The translations under genes were made by a program, and so were the position numbers. A stretch of 64,000 nucleotides of DNA from Lichenicola sp965198575 (GTDB lineage Bacteria > Pseudomonadota > Alphaproteobacteria > Acetobacterales > Acetobacteraceae), in contig NZ_OZ240671.1 of the NCBI RefSeq assembly GCF_965198575.1, forward strand, positions 3,472,001 to 3,536,000, given 5' to 3'. Positions 30,012 through 38,888 of the stretch are shown here, piece after piece. Within the stretch, counting starts at the first letter, position 1. Every line of letters starts with the position of its first letter. The notes below the pieces were generated by a model, which worked only from the letters and a program-made list of their open reading frames with translations, was not told the DNA's origin and did not search any database.

Positions 30012-30959
30012 TCAGCGGAGTGGCAGCGGGACGTTGTTCACCAGCAGCGTGCCCTGCCGCCAGGCGAGATCCCATTCGGACCGGTCCCCGTCGCGATGCG
30101 CCACCAGCCTGGCGAGGAACAGCCCGGTGCGCAGCCGCTCCAGACCTGGTGCGTTCGCCGCCTCCATCAGCGCGTCGAGGCCGGTGATGGTGACCTGGCC
30201 CTGGCCGCTGCCGGCACCGGGCTCGCCCGCGATGCTGGCCTGGCCGTGGCCCTCGAGCGTGCTGTCGCCGCGTCTCGCACGGACCTGCTCGATGGCGACG
30301 TCGACCGGGGCACCATGGCCGCCGGCGGCCGACAGCAGCGGCGGCAGCTCCGAGGCGGGCAATGCCACCCGGACCTCCAGGCTCTCCGGCAGCAGCGCGG
30401 CGGCGCGATCGTTCGAGGCCGCACCCTCCAGCGATCCGACCAGCTGGGCGGTCCGGCCGTCGCCGCCGACACGCAGCGCCAGGCGATGCGCGCCGAACCG
30501 GGTGCTCCCCGCCCGGACCGAGACATCGCTCCAGGTGAACTCATAGGCGCCACCCGCCTGCACGCCATGTGCCAGCGGCCGCATCGCCTCCTGCAGCACG
30601 TGGTCCGGGCAAGCGCCGGTGTGGTGCACGGAGAGCGCCGTCAGGAGGGTTGCGGCAGCGGCGGTGGCGGCCTGCTCGAGCTGGGCGGTACTCACGCCCG
30701 CGGCGGCGCGCTGGCTGGTCACCCGCAGGCTGGCCGCGTGCAGGGCCGGCGGCGGCGTGGTGCTGGCTCCGGGGATCACCACCTCCAGACGCCCGGCCTC
30801 GAAGCCGCCATTCGGGCCCGCCTCGTCCAGGCTGGCACTGCCCGCCGTGGCGCATCCGCCCGGCAGGTCGAGATCGGCGGCGCGGGCAGCGCCGGAACCG
30901 AGCAGGGAGGCGGACAACAGGAGTGTGGCCGCGAGGGCTGGTCTGGGATCGATGCTCAT
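30012..30959 (-). CDS. Exported protein, possibly DUF2125/AsmA-like
   Basis: 315 aa with a clear signal peptide (LAATLLLSASLLGSGAARAAD). The mature part is rich in alternating polar and hydrophobic beta-like segments: FEAGRLEVVIPG, FTWSDVSVRAGSTRFGAHRLALRV, GQGQVTITGLDALMEAANAPGL, and a C-terminal WDLAWRQGTLLVNNVPLPL. This order resembles alphaproteobacterial DUF2125 periplasmic proteins and AsmA-type repeats, but the match is weak and untested. The ATG at 30959 gives the signal peptide; a longer open frame upstream is rejected. It lies 116 bp upstream of tkt on the same strand. Confidence 0.55.
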   Translation of the reverse strand: MSIDPRPALAATLLLSASLLGSGAARAADLDLPGGCATAGSASLDEAGPNGGFEAGRLEVVIPGASTTPPPALHAASLRVTSQRAAAGVSTAQLEQAATAAAATLLTALSVHHTGACPDHVLQEAMRPLAHGVQAGGAYEFTWSDVSVRAGSTRFGAHRLALRVGGDGRTAQLVGSLEGAASNDRAAALLPESLEVRVALPASELPPLLSAAGGHGAPVDVAIEQVRARRGDSTLEGHGQASIAGEPGAGSGQGQVTITGLDALMEAANAPGLERLRTGLFLARLVAHRDGDRSEWDLAWRQGTLLVNNVPLPLR

Positions 30960-31492
30960 CGGGGATCGAAAGTGGCGCAGCCCCCGCCCGGTGGCAACTC
31001 GCCATGCCGCGGACGAGTCGGGGCCGCACCGTGGGGGCGACCTTGCGGCGACACGCTGACCGCCGGAGAGAGGCCATGACGGCGCGCTCATGCGCTTGCG
31101 CAGGCGGCGCTTCGCGGCCCGGCGTCAGGGTATTGCCACAGCGGCATGATCGGGCTCGCCGGTCCCGGACCTCGACCCGACGCGCGTCCCCGGATCGGCG
31201 GGCGCGGGCACCGCATCCGGGGCCGTCGCCCAGTGTCCCCGCCATGTCACGGGCCTTGCGCAGGACGAGACTGCAGCATCTGCCGGCCCATCGCCGGCAT
31301 CCGGACCCCGCACCCTGCAACCGCAGAACCTTGCCCCGACGGAGGCGTGGAAACGGCACCCGCCTCGTCACGTTGGGCGTCGCCGGTCCCAGGTTCCGTG
31401 CCCCCCGCGATGCCGACACGCGCGAGGTGCCGGACCGGGACGGGCTGCAGGATCCAACCCAGCAAGCCACGCCACGCACCGGAGGGAACAGA
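30960..31492. other. Gene-free gap upstream of the MFS pseudogene
   Basis: About 530 bp between two divergent genes. Open frames here are antisense or out-of-frame shadows with Arg/Pro-rich composition. I see no RNA gene, repeat or clear promoter. A ribosome site (GGAGG) at about 31481 belongs to the next gene. Confidence 0.4.
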
Positions 31493-32764
31493 ATGCCGAA
31501 GAACGATCCCGGTCGGGCGGTGGCGTCGGATGGCGCACCGTCTCCACTCATGCTGCTGCGACCGTACTGGAAGGTCACCCTGGCGGCCTTTCTCGGCTGG
31601 TTCCTGGACGCGTTCGACCAGGTGGTGCTGCTGCTGGCGCTTCCCGATATCGGCAAGAGCCTCGGCGCCGACCTGACCGCGATGGGCCTGGTGATCAGCG
31701 CGCAGAGCGTCGGCAGGGTGCTGGGAAATACCGGCTAGGGCTGGCTCGCCGACAAGTACGGCCGGAAGCTCACCTTCATGGTGGGGGTCATCTGGTTCGC
31801 GGTGTTCTCGGGCGCGTCGGGTCTCGCCTGGAGCTACGCCGCGATGGTGGCGATCCAGTTCCTGTTCGGGGTCGGCTTCGGCGGCGAATGGACGGCGTCG
31901 GCGGCACTGCTGATGGAGAGCGTGCCCGCCCGGGCAAGGCCGTTGGCGTCGTCGATCATGATGGCGGGCTACGAGGTCGGCTTCTTCGCGGCGGCCGCGG
32001 CGCAAGCGTTGATCCTGCCGCATTACGGCTGGCGGGTGCTGTTTTTTATCGGCATCGTGCCGGCGCTGCTGGCGATCTTCATCCGCATCGGCGTACCCGA
32101 GAGCCCTGTCTGGCTGCAGGCGCAGGCGGAGCGTGGCAACCGGCGCGAGCAGCCGGCCGTGGCCCGGCCACGTTTCAGGCTGAGTGCGGCGGCCATCCAG
32201 GCGCTGGCCTTCATGCTGGTGCTGCAGTTCCAGAACGCGGCGATCTACAGCTTCTATCCTACGCTGTTGCGCACCGTGCACGGCTTCACCCCGGAATCGG
32301 TGTTCCCGCTGGTGGCGGCGTATTGCGTCGGCTCGCTGATCGGCAAGCCGACCTGCGGATGGGCGGTCGGCCGCTTCGGCGAGCGCCGGGTGTTGTTCCT
32401 GTATCTGGCGATCACCGTGCTCGACATCGTGCCGTTCGCGTCGGGCAACGGCCTGGCGTGGCTGCTGGCCGCCTCGTTCATCATGGGCGGCTTCGGAAAC
32501 AGCGTGTTCGCCCTCGTGCCGCACTTCCTGGCGCAGCGCTTCCCGTCCCGCACGCGCTCCCTCGGCATGGGGCTCAGCTACGCGTTCGCCTCGGCGGGGC
32601 AGGGTCTGGCGAGCTTCGTGGTGCCCTGGGGCGGGGCCACGTTCGGCTTGGCGCGCGCGATCAAGGGGTGCGTGATCTTCGGATCGGCGCTGGTGGCACT
32701 GGTGGCCGCACGGCAGCCGGCGGAGCTTCCGGGCGCCACCATGGAGGGCGACGAGGCGACCTGA
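31493..32764 (+). pseudogene. MFS transporter (sialate/carboxylate symporter-like) interrupted by an in-frame TAG
   Basis: Two open segments in the same frame make one complete 12-helix major-facilitator protein of about 423 codons, separated by a single TAG at 31736-31738. The first segment has YWKVTLAAFLGWFLDAFDQ, a hallmark of the SHS (sialate/lactate) MFS branch. The second resumes with GWLADKYGRKLTF, the conserved MFS loop motif between helices 2 and 3. The nonsense codon thus cuts the protein at about residue 82. All else is intact: the ATG has GGAGG 8 nt upstream, and motifs such as GFGGEWTASAALLMES are preserved. This is either a fresh pseudogene or a sequencing error. Substrate unknown. 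Confidence 0.8.
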
Positions 32765-32892
32765 TCGCACCCCTCCAACGGGCTCGACCGCGCGCCTGGG
32801 AGGCACGCCAGGGCCGGTGGCCGGATCACGCATCTGCGGCCATAAGCGGCGGTGGGAGCGGCGCGTGTCAGAGCTGCCTCATGGGGACCATC

Positions 32893-33873
32893 ATGCTGAA
32901 GCCCGATCCATTCCTGCTCGCCCTGATCGGCACCGTGCTGCTGGCCTCGTTCGTGCCGGCCCACGGCGCGGCGGTGCCGATATTCCACGGACTGACGATC
33001 GCCGTGATCGCGGTGATGTTCTTCATGCAGGGTGCGCGGCTGTCGCGGGCGGCGGTCGTCGCCGGGCTGGCACATTGGCGGCTGCACCTGGCGATCCTCG
33101 GTTGCACCTTCGTGCTGTTCCCGCTGCTCGGCCTCGGGCTGCACGCGCTGCTGCCGCACCTGCTGACACCGACCCTCTGGCTCGGCGTGCTGTTCGTGTG
33201 CGTGCTGCCGTCGACGGTGCAGTCCTCGATCGCCTTCACCTCGATCGCGCGCGGCAACATCCCGGCGGCCGTGTGTTCGGCGACGGCCTCGAACCTGCTC
33301 GGCATCCTGATCACGCCGATCCTGACCGGGCTGGTGCTGGCGGGGAGCATGCAAGGTCATGCCGGGGTATCCGCAGGCGCGGTGCTCGATGTGGCATTGC
33401 AGCTGCTGCTGCCGTTCGCCGCCGGCCAGCTGCTGCAGCCCTGGATCGGAGGCTGGGCCCTGCGCAACCACCGGCTGCTCAGCGTCACCGATCGCGGATC
33501 GGTGCTGGTGGTGGTCTATACCGCGTTCAGCGAGGCGGTGGTGCAAGGGCTGTGGCACAAGGTGCCGGTCTCGCAGCTGGGCCTCGTGTTGCTGGTGGAC
33601 GCGATGCTGCTGACGGTGGTGCTGCTGGCCACCCGATATGGCGCACGGGCGGCGGGCTTCGGCCGCGATGACGAGATCGCCATCGTGTTCTGCGGCTCGA
33701 AGAAGTCGCTGGCCTCCGGGGTGCCGATGGCCAACGTGCTGTTCTCCTCGGCCATGGTCGGGCAGATCGTGCTGCCGCTGATGATCTTCCACCAGCTGCA
33801 GCTGTTCGTGTGTGCCGTGCTGGCCCGCCGCTATGCGCGGCTGGCCGTGGCGGAGGAGGCGGTGACCAGGTGA
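32893..33873 (+). CDS. Bile acid:sodium symporter family protein (SLC10A7/YfeH-like)
   Basis: A 326-aa membrane protein with about ten hydrophobic helices, in the SLC10A7-like branch of the bile acid:Na+ symporter superfamily. Recognisable parts are the N-terminal GLTIAVIAVMFFMQGARLS, LPSTVQSSIAFTSIARGNIPAA near residue 105, and the late IVFCGSKKSLASGVPMANVLF near 270, which is diagnostic of this branch. ATG 32893 has GGGGA at good spacing; ATG 32881 lacks a ribosome site. The last codons (ACC AGG TGA) lie inside the 30-bp repeat that follows. Substrate unknown; despite the family name, bile acids are unlikely. Confidence 0.82.
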   Translation: MLKPDPFLLALIGTVLLASFVPAHGAAVPIFHGLTIAVIAVMFFMQGARLSRAAVVAGLAHWRLHLAILGCTFVLFPLLGLGLHALLPHLLTPTLWLGVLFVCVLPSTVQSSIAFTSIARGNIPAAVCSATASNLLGILITPILTGLVLAGSMQGHAGVSAGAVLDVALQLLLPFAAGQLLQPWIGGWALRNHRLLSVTDRGSVLVVVYTAFSEAVVQGLWHKVPVSQLGLVLLVDAMLLTVVLLATRYGARAAGFGRDDEIAIVFCGSKKSLASGVPMANVLFSSAMVGQIVLPLMIFHQLQLFVCAVLARRYARLAVAEEAVTR

Positions 33874-33936
33874 CGTATCTTCAGCAACGACGTCACCAGG
33901 TGACGTATCTTCAACAAGGACGTCACCAGGTGACGT
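33865..33936. repeat. 30-bp tandem repeat containing a palindrome, at two convergent gene ends
   Basis: The unit starting ACCAGGTGACGTATCTTCA occurs at 33865-33894 and 33895-33924 (two mismatches) with a 12-bp partial third copy at 33925-33936. Adjacent copies create ACGTCACCAGGTGACGT, a near-perfect 17-bp palindrome, twice. The stop codons of both converging genes (TGA at 33871-33873 and, on the minus strand, at 33923-33925) lie in the repeat. It may act as a bidirectional terminator or a protein-binding site. Confidence 0.8.
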
Positions 33937-36607
33937 TCAGGCGCCCGTAATAGAAGCCGCCGGTGATCGGCGCGCCGCTTACCACGTTGTCGTAATACTG
34001 CACGTTGAGATAGGCCTGGTCGGCCGGCAGGCGACGCGGCCTTTCGTTGAACAGGTCGTCGCCGCCGATCGCGATGTGCAGGCGCTTGTTGATCTGGTAG
34101 CCGACCTCGAGATCGGTGACCCAGACAGGCGTGTTCACGAACTGTGCGAACTGGGTGGTCGAGTACTGCAAGGAGGCCGGGGCGAGATCCTGGTAGGTCT
34201 CCTCGTCGGTGGTCTGGCCGTAGCGGGTCTGGCGCAGGTCGACGTCGAACTTCTGGATCTTCCAGAACGCGTTCAGCACGATCTTGGACCGCGGTGACGC
34301 GGTGGTCAGGTAGGCGATGCCCTGCGCGTTCAGCACCGACTGGCCGCTCGCGTCCGTGGCGACGTGGTGGATCCGGGTGCGGTTGAGGTCGATCCCGGCG
34401 GTCCAGGTGACGGTGCCGAGGTTCCGGTTGCGGAAATCGGTGAAGTAGTTGGCGTTGATGTCGAGGCCCTGGGTGCGGGTGCTGGCGCCGTTGGTGAAGT
34501 AGTTGGCATACACATCGGACGGGGTCAGGTTAGGCGCCAGCGTGGCACCGGTCTCCTCGATCGCGGTGATTGCCGTCTGGCCCGGAACGTTCAGGCTGCC
34601 GACGATCCGGTCGCGGATGTTGATCTGATAGACGTCGGTGGTGATGCTGAGGTTCGGCAGCGGCTGCAGCACGATGCCGGCGCTGGCGTTGGTGGATCGC
34701 TCGGGCTTGAGCGGCGTGGCGCCGATCGACGCGGCGGCCTGCGAGTTGACCCCGAGGATGCCGCTGGCGCCGGTGGGCGAGACGTTGAGCGCGCTGTAAT
34801 TCTCCTCGGCAAGTGTCGGGGCGCGGGTGCCGTTGCTGATGGTGCCGCGAACCGCGAGCCACTTGGTGAAGTCGTAGCGCGACGAGATCTTGCCGTCCCA
34901 TGTATTGCCGAAATCGGTGTAGTGCTCGAAACGTCCTGCGATATCGATGTCGAGATGCCGGATCGGATGGACGTCGTAATCGAGGTAGGTCGCCCAGACA
35001 TTGCGGCTGAAATTACCCGCATTGGCCGGCAGCAATCCGCCAAAACCCTGGGTGCCGCCAAGGACGTAGGAGGCCGGCTCACCCGCACCGAGCTCGTATT
35101 CCTCGCTCCGCTCCTCGGCGCCGAACGCCAGGGTCATCGGCGTGTTCCACATCGTGAACGGCCTGGTGAAGTCGAGATTGTTGGTCCATTGCGAGTTTCT
35201 CTGGCTCTGCGCGAGCACCGTTGTCGGTGTGAAGCCTGCGGGCAAGCCGTAGGCCGGGTCGCCGTTCTGGTAGAGCGAGACGTTCGCGGTGTTCTTGTTG
35301 CCGATATTGGTCTGGTCGGCGCCATAGGTGGTGCTCAGATCGACGTGGAAGCCGAAGAAGTCGTCCGCCTTGACGCCGAGCGTTGCCGCATAGTCGTTCT
35401 CCTCGTCGGTCTCGAGCGGGGAGAAGCCGTTCGGCCACACCTCCGGCAGGGTCCCCGGCGTGCGATAATTCTCGTAGGATTCGGCATGGCGATGACCGTA
35501 GGTGATCAGCCCGTACCCCTGCACGCCGCCAAACAGGTCGGGCAGCAGGGTCTCGCCGAAATCGATGCTCAGCGTCTCGCGTGTCTGCTCGGGCACGCCC
35601 AGGATCTTGTTCGAGTTCCCCGGGAAGTTGTCGGCGGCGGCGCGATCGTCGGTCGCGGGCGCCACGAACGAGTCCGCGTGATACAGCGCGCCGCCGAGAT
35701 GGACGTAGCCGTCGCGTCCGAACGAGAAGCCCTGGTCCGCATTGAGCTGGTAGGTCCAGCCGTCGCCGTTATAGGCGTCCGCACCGGTGAAGGCGCTGGC
35801 GCTGCCGCCGCTGTCGCCCTTCTTCATGATGATGTTGACGACGCCTGCGATCGCGTCGGAGCCGTACTGCGCCGCCGCACCGTCGCGCAGCACCTCGATA
35901 TGATCGATCGCGGCGGCCGGGATCATGTCGATATCGACCGGCGTTGAGCCCTGGTCCGGACCGGCGTCGGCGGCGATGTTGGAGGTCTCGTGGCGGCGCT
36001 TGCCGTCGATCAGCACCAGCACGTCGTTCGGGTTCAGGCCGCGCAGCCGGATCGAGCTCGTCAGTGCCTCGGTGTCCTGGCCCATCGCCAGGATGCTGAC
36101 CGACGGGTCGGTGCGGCTCAGCTGGTCGGCGAGGTTCGGCTGGCCGGTGCGGGTGAGGGCGGCGTTGGTGATGACGTCGATCGGGCTGGTGCTGTCACGC
36201 GCCTTCTTGTTCAGGCTGCGGGTGCCGGTGACGATCACGGTCTCGCCCGCATCCGCTGCCGCCGGCGTCGCCATGCCGGCATCCGGAGCGCCGGGGCTGG
36301 TGCGAATGCCGGTGCTGCTGGCGTTCGAGCCCCCCAGCGATGCGGCTGCCGGTGAGGCAGCCATCGCCCCGATGCCTGCACCGGCCGCAGCGTGGTGGCG
36401 CATGTGTGCGGTCTTGTGTGGCACCGGCTTGTGCGCGTGGTGCTTCGCCTGGGCGGTCGAGGATGCGGTCGTATCCGCCGGAGCGGTCGACGACGCAGCA
36501 GGGGTGGTCGATTGCGCGAGTGCCGGGATCGAGCCGGCGCCGACGGCCAGCGGGCAAACCGTCAGCATCAACAGGCAACGAAAACTGCCCGCCTTGATCA
36601 TACCCAT
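33923..36607 (-). CDS. TonB-dependent outer-membrane receptor
   Basis: An 894-aa ligand-gated outer-membrane transporter. In order: signal peptide (about residues 1-31), a low-complexity Ala/Ser/Thr and His/Lys/Pro-rich stretch (KHHAHKPVPHK region, about 50-90), a TonB-box-like GETVIVTGTRS near 125, the plug domain (IRLRGLNPNDVLVLIDGKRR near 185 and IEVLRDGAAAQYGSDAIAGVVNIIMKK near 235), then the beta-barrel ending in NVTW with a terminal aromatic. The ATG at 36607 has GGAG about 8 nt upstream. It is divergent from the amine-oxidase operon, suggesting it imports that operon's substrate. Ligand unknown; plug sequence alone does not identify iron or nutrient use. Confidence 0.9.
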   Translation of the reverse strand: MGMIKAGSFRCLLMLTVCPLAVGAGSIPALAQSTTPAASSTAPADTTASSTAQAKHHAHKPVPHKTAHMRHHAAAGAGIGAMAASPAAASLGGSNASSTGIRTSPGAPDAGMATPAAADAGETVIVTGTRSLNKKARDSTSPIDVITNAALTRTGQPNLADQLSRTDPSVSILAMGQDTEALTSSIRLRGLNPNDVLVLIDGKRRHETSNIAADAGPDQGSTPVDIDMIPAAAIDHIEVLRDGAAAQYGSDAIAGVVNIIMKKGDSGGSASAFTGADAYNGDGWTYQLNADQGFSFGRDGYVHLGGALYHADSFVAPATDDRAAADNFPGNSNKILGVPEQTRETLSIDFGETLLPDLFGGVQGYGLITYGHRHAESYENYRTPGTLPEVWPNGFSPLETDEENDYAATLGVKADDFFGFHVDLSTTYGADQTNIGNKNTANVSLYQNGDPAYGLPAGFTPTTVLAQSQRNSQWTNNLDFTRPFTMWNTPMTLAFGAEERSEEYELGAGEPASYVLGGTQGFGGLLPANAGNFSRNVWATYLDYDVHPIRHLDIDIAGRFEHYTDFGNTWDGKISSRYDFTKWLAVRGTISNGTRAPTLAEENYSALNVSPTGASGILGVNSQAAASIGATPLKPERSTNASAGIVLQPLPNLSITTDVYQINIRDRIVGSLNVPGQTAITAIEETGATLAPNLTPSDVYANYFTNGASTRTQGLDINANYFTDFRNRNLGTVTWTAGIDLNRTRIHHVATDASGQSVLNAQGIAYLTTASPRSKIVLNAFWKIQKFDVDLRQTRYGQTTDEETYQDLAPASLQYSTTQFAQFVNTPVWVTDLEVGYQINKRLHIAIGGDDLFNERPRRLPADQAYLNVQYYDNVVSGAPITGGFYYGRLNVTW

Positions 36608-36862
36608 GTCCCGATCTCCATCTCGATGCGCCGTGAGCCATTCCATCGTCGTGATGAACTCGAACGCGAACGGAGCCATAAATCAAGACCAAGTTGCACA
36701 TGGAAAAAGCACATGCTCGGACTGCGACAAATAGACATCACTATCAATGCCGGTATATCAATCATTCGCCTGTAATGTGTGCAGCTTGACGAACCAAATC
36801 AGGTGCGGATAGCCTTCATCGTAGGCAGTCAGGGATCTGCCTCGGCTATCGGAGCAGAGCGT

Positions 36863-38461
36863 TTGGATCGACGGAACAGTGGCGTGCCGACGCGCCGACA
36901 GGTGCTGATGCGGATCGGTGCGGCGGCGGGAAGTGTCGCGATGTACCAGGCGATGACCCGCCTGGGCCACGCAGCCGGCACCGATTTCGCGGGATCACCC
37001 GACCTGTCGGGGGCCAAGTCCGGCACCAGCGTGCTGGTGCTGGGTGCCGGCCTCGCGGGGATGCTGGCCGCCTACGAACTGCGGCGGGCCGGCTACAGCG
37101 TGCGGGTCCTGGAATATCAGAACCGGTCCGGCGGCCGGAATTTCACCCTGCGCGGCGGCGATACCCTGACCGAGCTCGGCGGCGCCACGCAGCAGGTCAA
37201 TTTCGCGCCCGGCAACTACCTCAATCCCGGCCCGTGGCGCATTCCCTACCATCACCAGGGGCTGCTGCATTACTGCAAGCTGTTCGGCGTTCAGCTCGAG
37301 CCGTTCATCGAACTCAACCACAACACGCTGCTGCACAGCAGTTCGGCATTCGGCGGCAAGCCGCAGCGCTACCATGACGTGATGGGCGACTTCACCGGCT
37401 ACACCGCAGAGCTGCTGGCCAAGTCGATCAACCAGAAACAGCTCGAGCAGCCGATCAGCGACGACGAGAAGCAGGATCTGCTGAAGGCGATGAAAAGCTG
37501 GGGGATGCTCGGCGCCGACTATTCCTACAAGAGCGGCGAGCTCGCATCGATGCATCGCGGCTACCAGAAGGACCAGGGCGGCGGCCCCGATGGCGCACCC
37601 GTGCCGGGACCGCTGCTGCCGCGGGCCGAGCTGATGAAGTCCGGCTTGTGGGAATGGCTGTCGTTCCACATGAGCTACGAGGTGCAGACGACGATGTTCC
37701 AGCCGGTCGGCGGCATGGACATGATCGGCAAGGGCTTCGCGGCGCACGTCAACGACCTCGTCACGCACAACGTCAAGGTGACCAAGATCGCGCAGGACGA
37801 TCATGGCGTGACGGTGAGCTATCTCGACAACAACAAGGGTGGTGCCGCCACCGACGCGGAAGCCGATTATTGCGTCTGCACCATCCCGCTGCCGGTCCTG
37901 GCGGAAATCGACATCCAAGTCGGCGGCCCGATGAAGGCGGCGATCAAGGCGGTCCCCTATGCGTCGTCGGTGAAGATCGGGCTCGAGTTCAAGCGGCGTT
38001 TCTGGGAGCAGGACGAGCAGATCTATGGCGGCATCAGCTTCACCGACCAGCCGATCAGCCAGATCTCCTATCCAAGCACGAAATACTTCGATAACGGTCC
38101 GGGGGTTCTGCTCGGTGGCTACATGTTCGGGCCGGCTGCGTACGCCTTCGCCGGCATGACCCCGGAGCAGCGCGTCGAGGAGGCGCTGAAACAGGGCAGC
38201 GCGTTCCACGCGCAGTACCGGCAGGAATTCAGCAACGGCATCGGCGTCGCGTGGAGCCGGATGCCATGGACGCTCGGCTGCTGCTCGATGTGGAGCGAGG
38301 AGAGCCGCAAAGCGCATTACCAGGCACTGGTCGCGATGGATAACCGCGTGGTGCTGGCCGGCGAGCACGCCTCCTATGTCGGATGCTGGCAGGAGGGCGC
38401 GATCCTCTCCTCGGTGAGTGCGATCACCCGCCTCCACCAGCGTGCGGTCGGAGCCGCCTGA
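36863..38461 (+). CDS. Exported flavin amine oxidase/dehydrogenase (L-amino-acid oxidase-like)
   Basis: A 532-aa FAD-dependent enzyme of the monoamine/L-amino-acid oxidase family. A twin-arginine signal (PTRRQVLMRIGAAAG) shows Tat export as a folded protein. The dinucleotide fold is VLVLGAGLAGMLAAYEL with the acidic residue in VRVLE, followed by NRSGGRNFTLRGGD. The C-terminal FAD motif is VVLAGEHASYVGCWQEGAI near residue 500. The start is uncertain: TTG 36863 has GGAG 8 nt upstream, GTG 36884 and GTG 36779 are alternatives. It overlaps the cytochrome c gene by one base (TGATG). The paired cytochrome suggests electrons go to cytochrome c instead of O2, as known for nicotine-type amine oxidoreductases. 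Amine substrate unknown. Confidence 0.83.
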   Translation: MDRRNSGVPTRRQVLMRIGAAAGSVAMYQAMTRLGHAAGTDFAGSPDLSGAKSGTSVLVLGAGLAGMLAAYELRRAGYSVRVLEYQNRSGGRNFTLRGGDTLTELGGATQQVNFAPGNYLNPGPWRIPYHHQGLLHYCKLFGVQLEPFIELNHNTLLHSSSAFGGKPQRYHDVMGDFTGYTAELLAKSINQKQLEQPISDDEKQDLLKAMKSWGMLGADYSYKSGELASMHRGYQKDQGGGPDGAPVPGPLLPRAELMKSGLWEWLSFHMSYEVQTTMFQPVGGMDMIGKGFAAHVNDLVTHNVKVTKIAQDDHGVTVSYLDNNKGGAATDAEADYCVCTIPLPVLAEIDIQVGGPMKAAIKAVPYASSVKIGLEFKRRFWEQDEQIYGGISFTDQPISQISYPSTKYFDNGPGVLLGGYMFGPAAYAFAGMTPEQRVEEALKQGSAFHAQYRQEFSNGIGVAWSRMPWTLGCCSMWSEESRKAHYQALVAMDNRVVLAGEHASYVGCWQEGAILSSVSAITRLHQRAVGAA

Positions 38462-38886
38462 TGCGTATCTTCCTCAGCACGACTGCAGCAATCCTGTTTG
38501 CGACGCTGGCCGCGGCGCCGGTGCAGCGGGCCTTGGCCGACACGGCGGCGAACGTTGCCGGTGCTGCCACCACCAGCACGGACGGTGCTGTGATCTACCA
38601 GCAGGTCTGCCAGGGCTGTCACATGGCGAACGCCAAGGGCGGGGTCGGCGCCGGGACGATCCCCGCACTTGCCGGCAATCCGAAACTCAAGGCGAGCGGC
38701 TACCCGGTGTACATGGTGCTGAACGGCAACGGCGGCATGCCGTGGTTCTCGTCGATGCTGAGCGACGCGCAGGTGGCGGCGGTGGTGACCTATGTCCGCA
38801 GCAATTTCGGCAATCATTATGCCGACGCGGTGAAGCCCGAGGATGTCGCGGCGGTACGCGGCCCGAACCCGACGATGGAGAGATAG
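38461..38886 (+). CDS. Exported class I cytochrome c, likely electron acceptor of the amine oxidase
   Basis: A 141-aa periplasmic monohaem cytochrome. Signal peptide residues 1-26 end in QRALAD. The haem-binding motif is CQGCH (C50, C53, H54), and the probable sixth ligand is M93 in NGGMPWF, where the pattern GGMPxF is typical of small class I cytochromes acting as dehydrogenase partners. Start overlaps the stop of the oxidase gene, so the two are translationally coupled. The role as direct electron acceptor is inferred from this coupling and from shared periplasmic location. Confidence 0.85.
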   Translation: MRIFLSTTAAILFATLAAAPVQRALADTAANVAGAATTSTDGAVIYQQVCQGCHMANAKGGVGAGTIPALAGNPKLKASGYPVYMVLNGNGGMPWFSSMLSDAQVAAVVTYVRSNFGNHYADAVKPEDVAAVRGPNPTMER

Positions 38887-38888
38887 CC

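Noticed and set aside
27772..30546. A 924-codon plus-strand frame opposite transketolase
   Set aside because: Antisense shadow; transketolase motifs on the other strand are unambiguous.
31888..32880. N-terminal part of a 661-codon plus-strand frame that ends as the symporter
   Set aside because: Before 32893 it is the wrong frame of the MFS gene; the symporter starts at 32893.
33865..33936. CRISPR array
   Set aside because: Fewer than three full units and no spacers; the units abut directly and contain gene ends.
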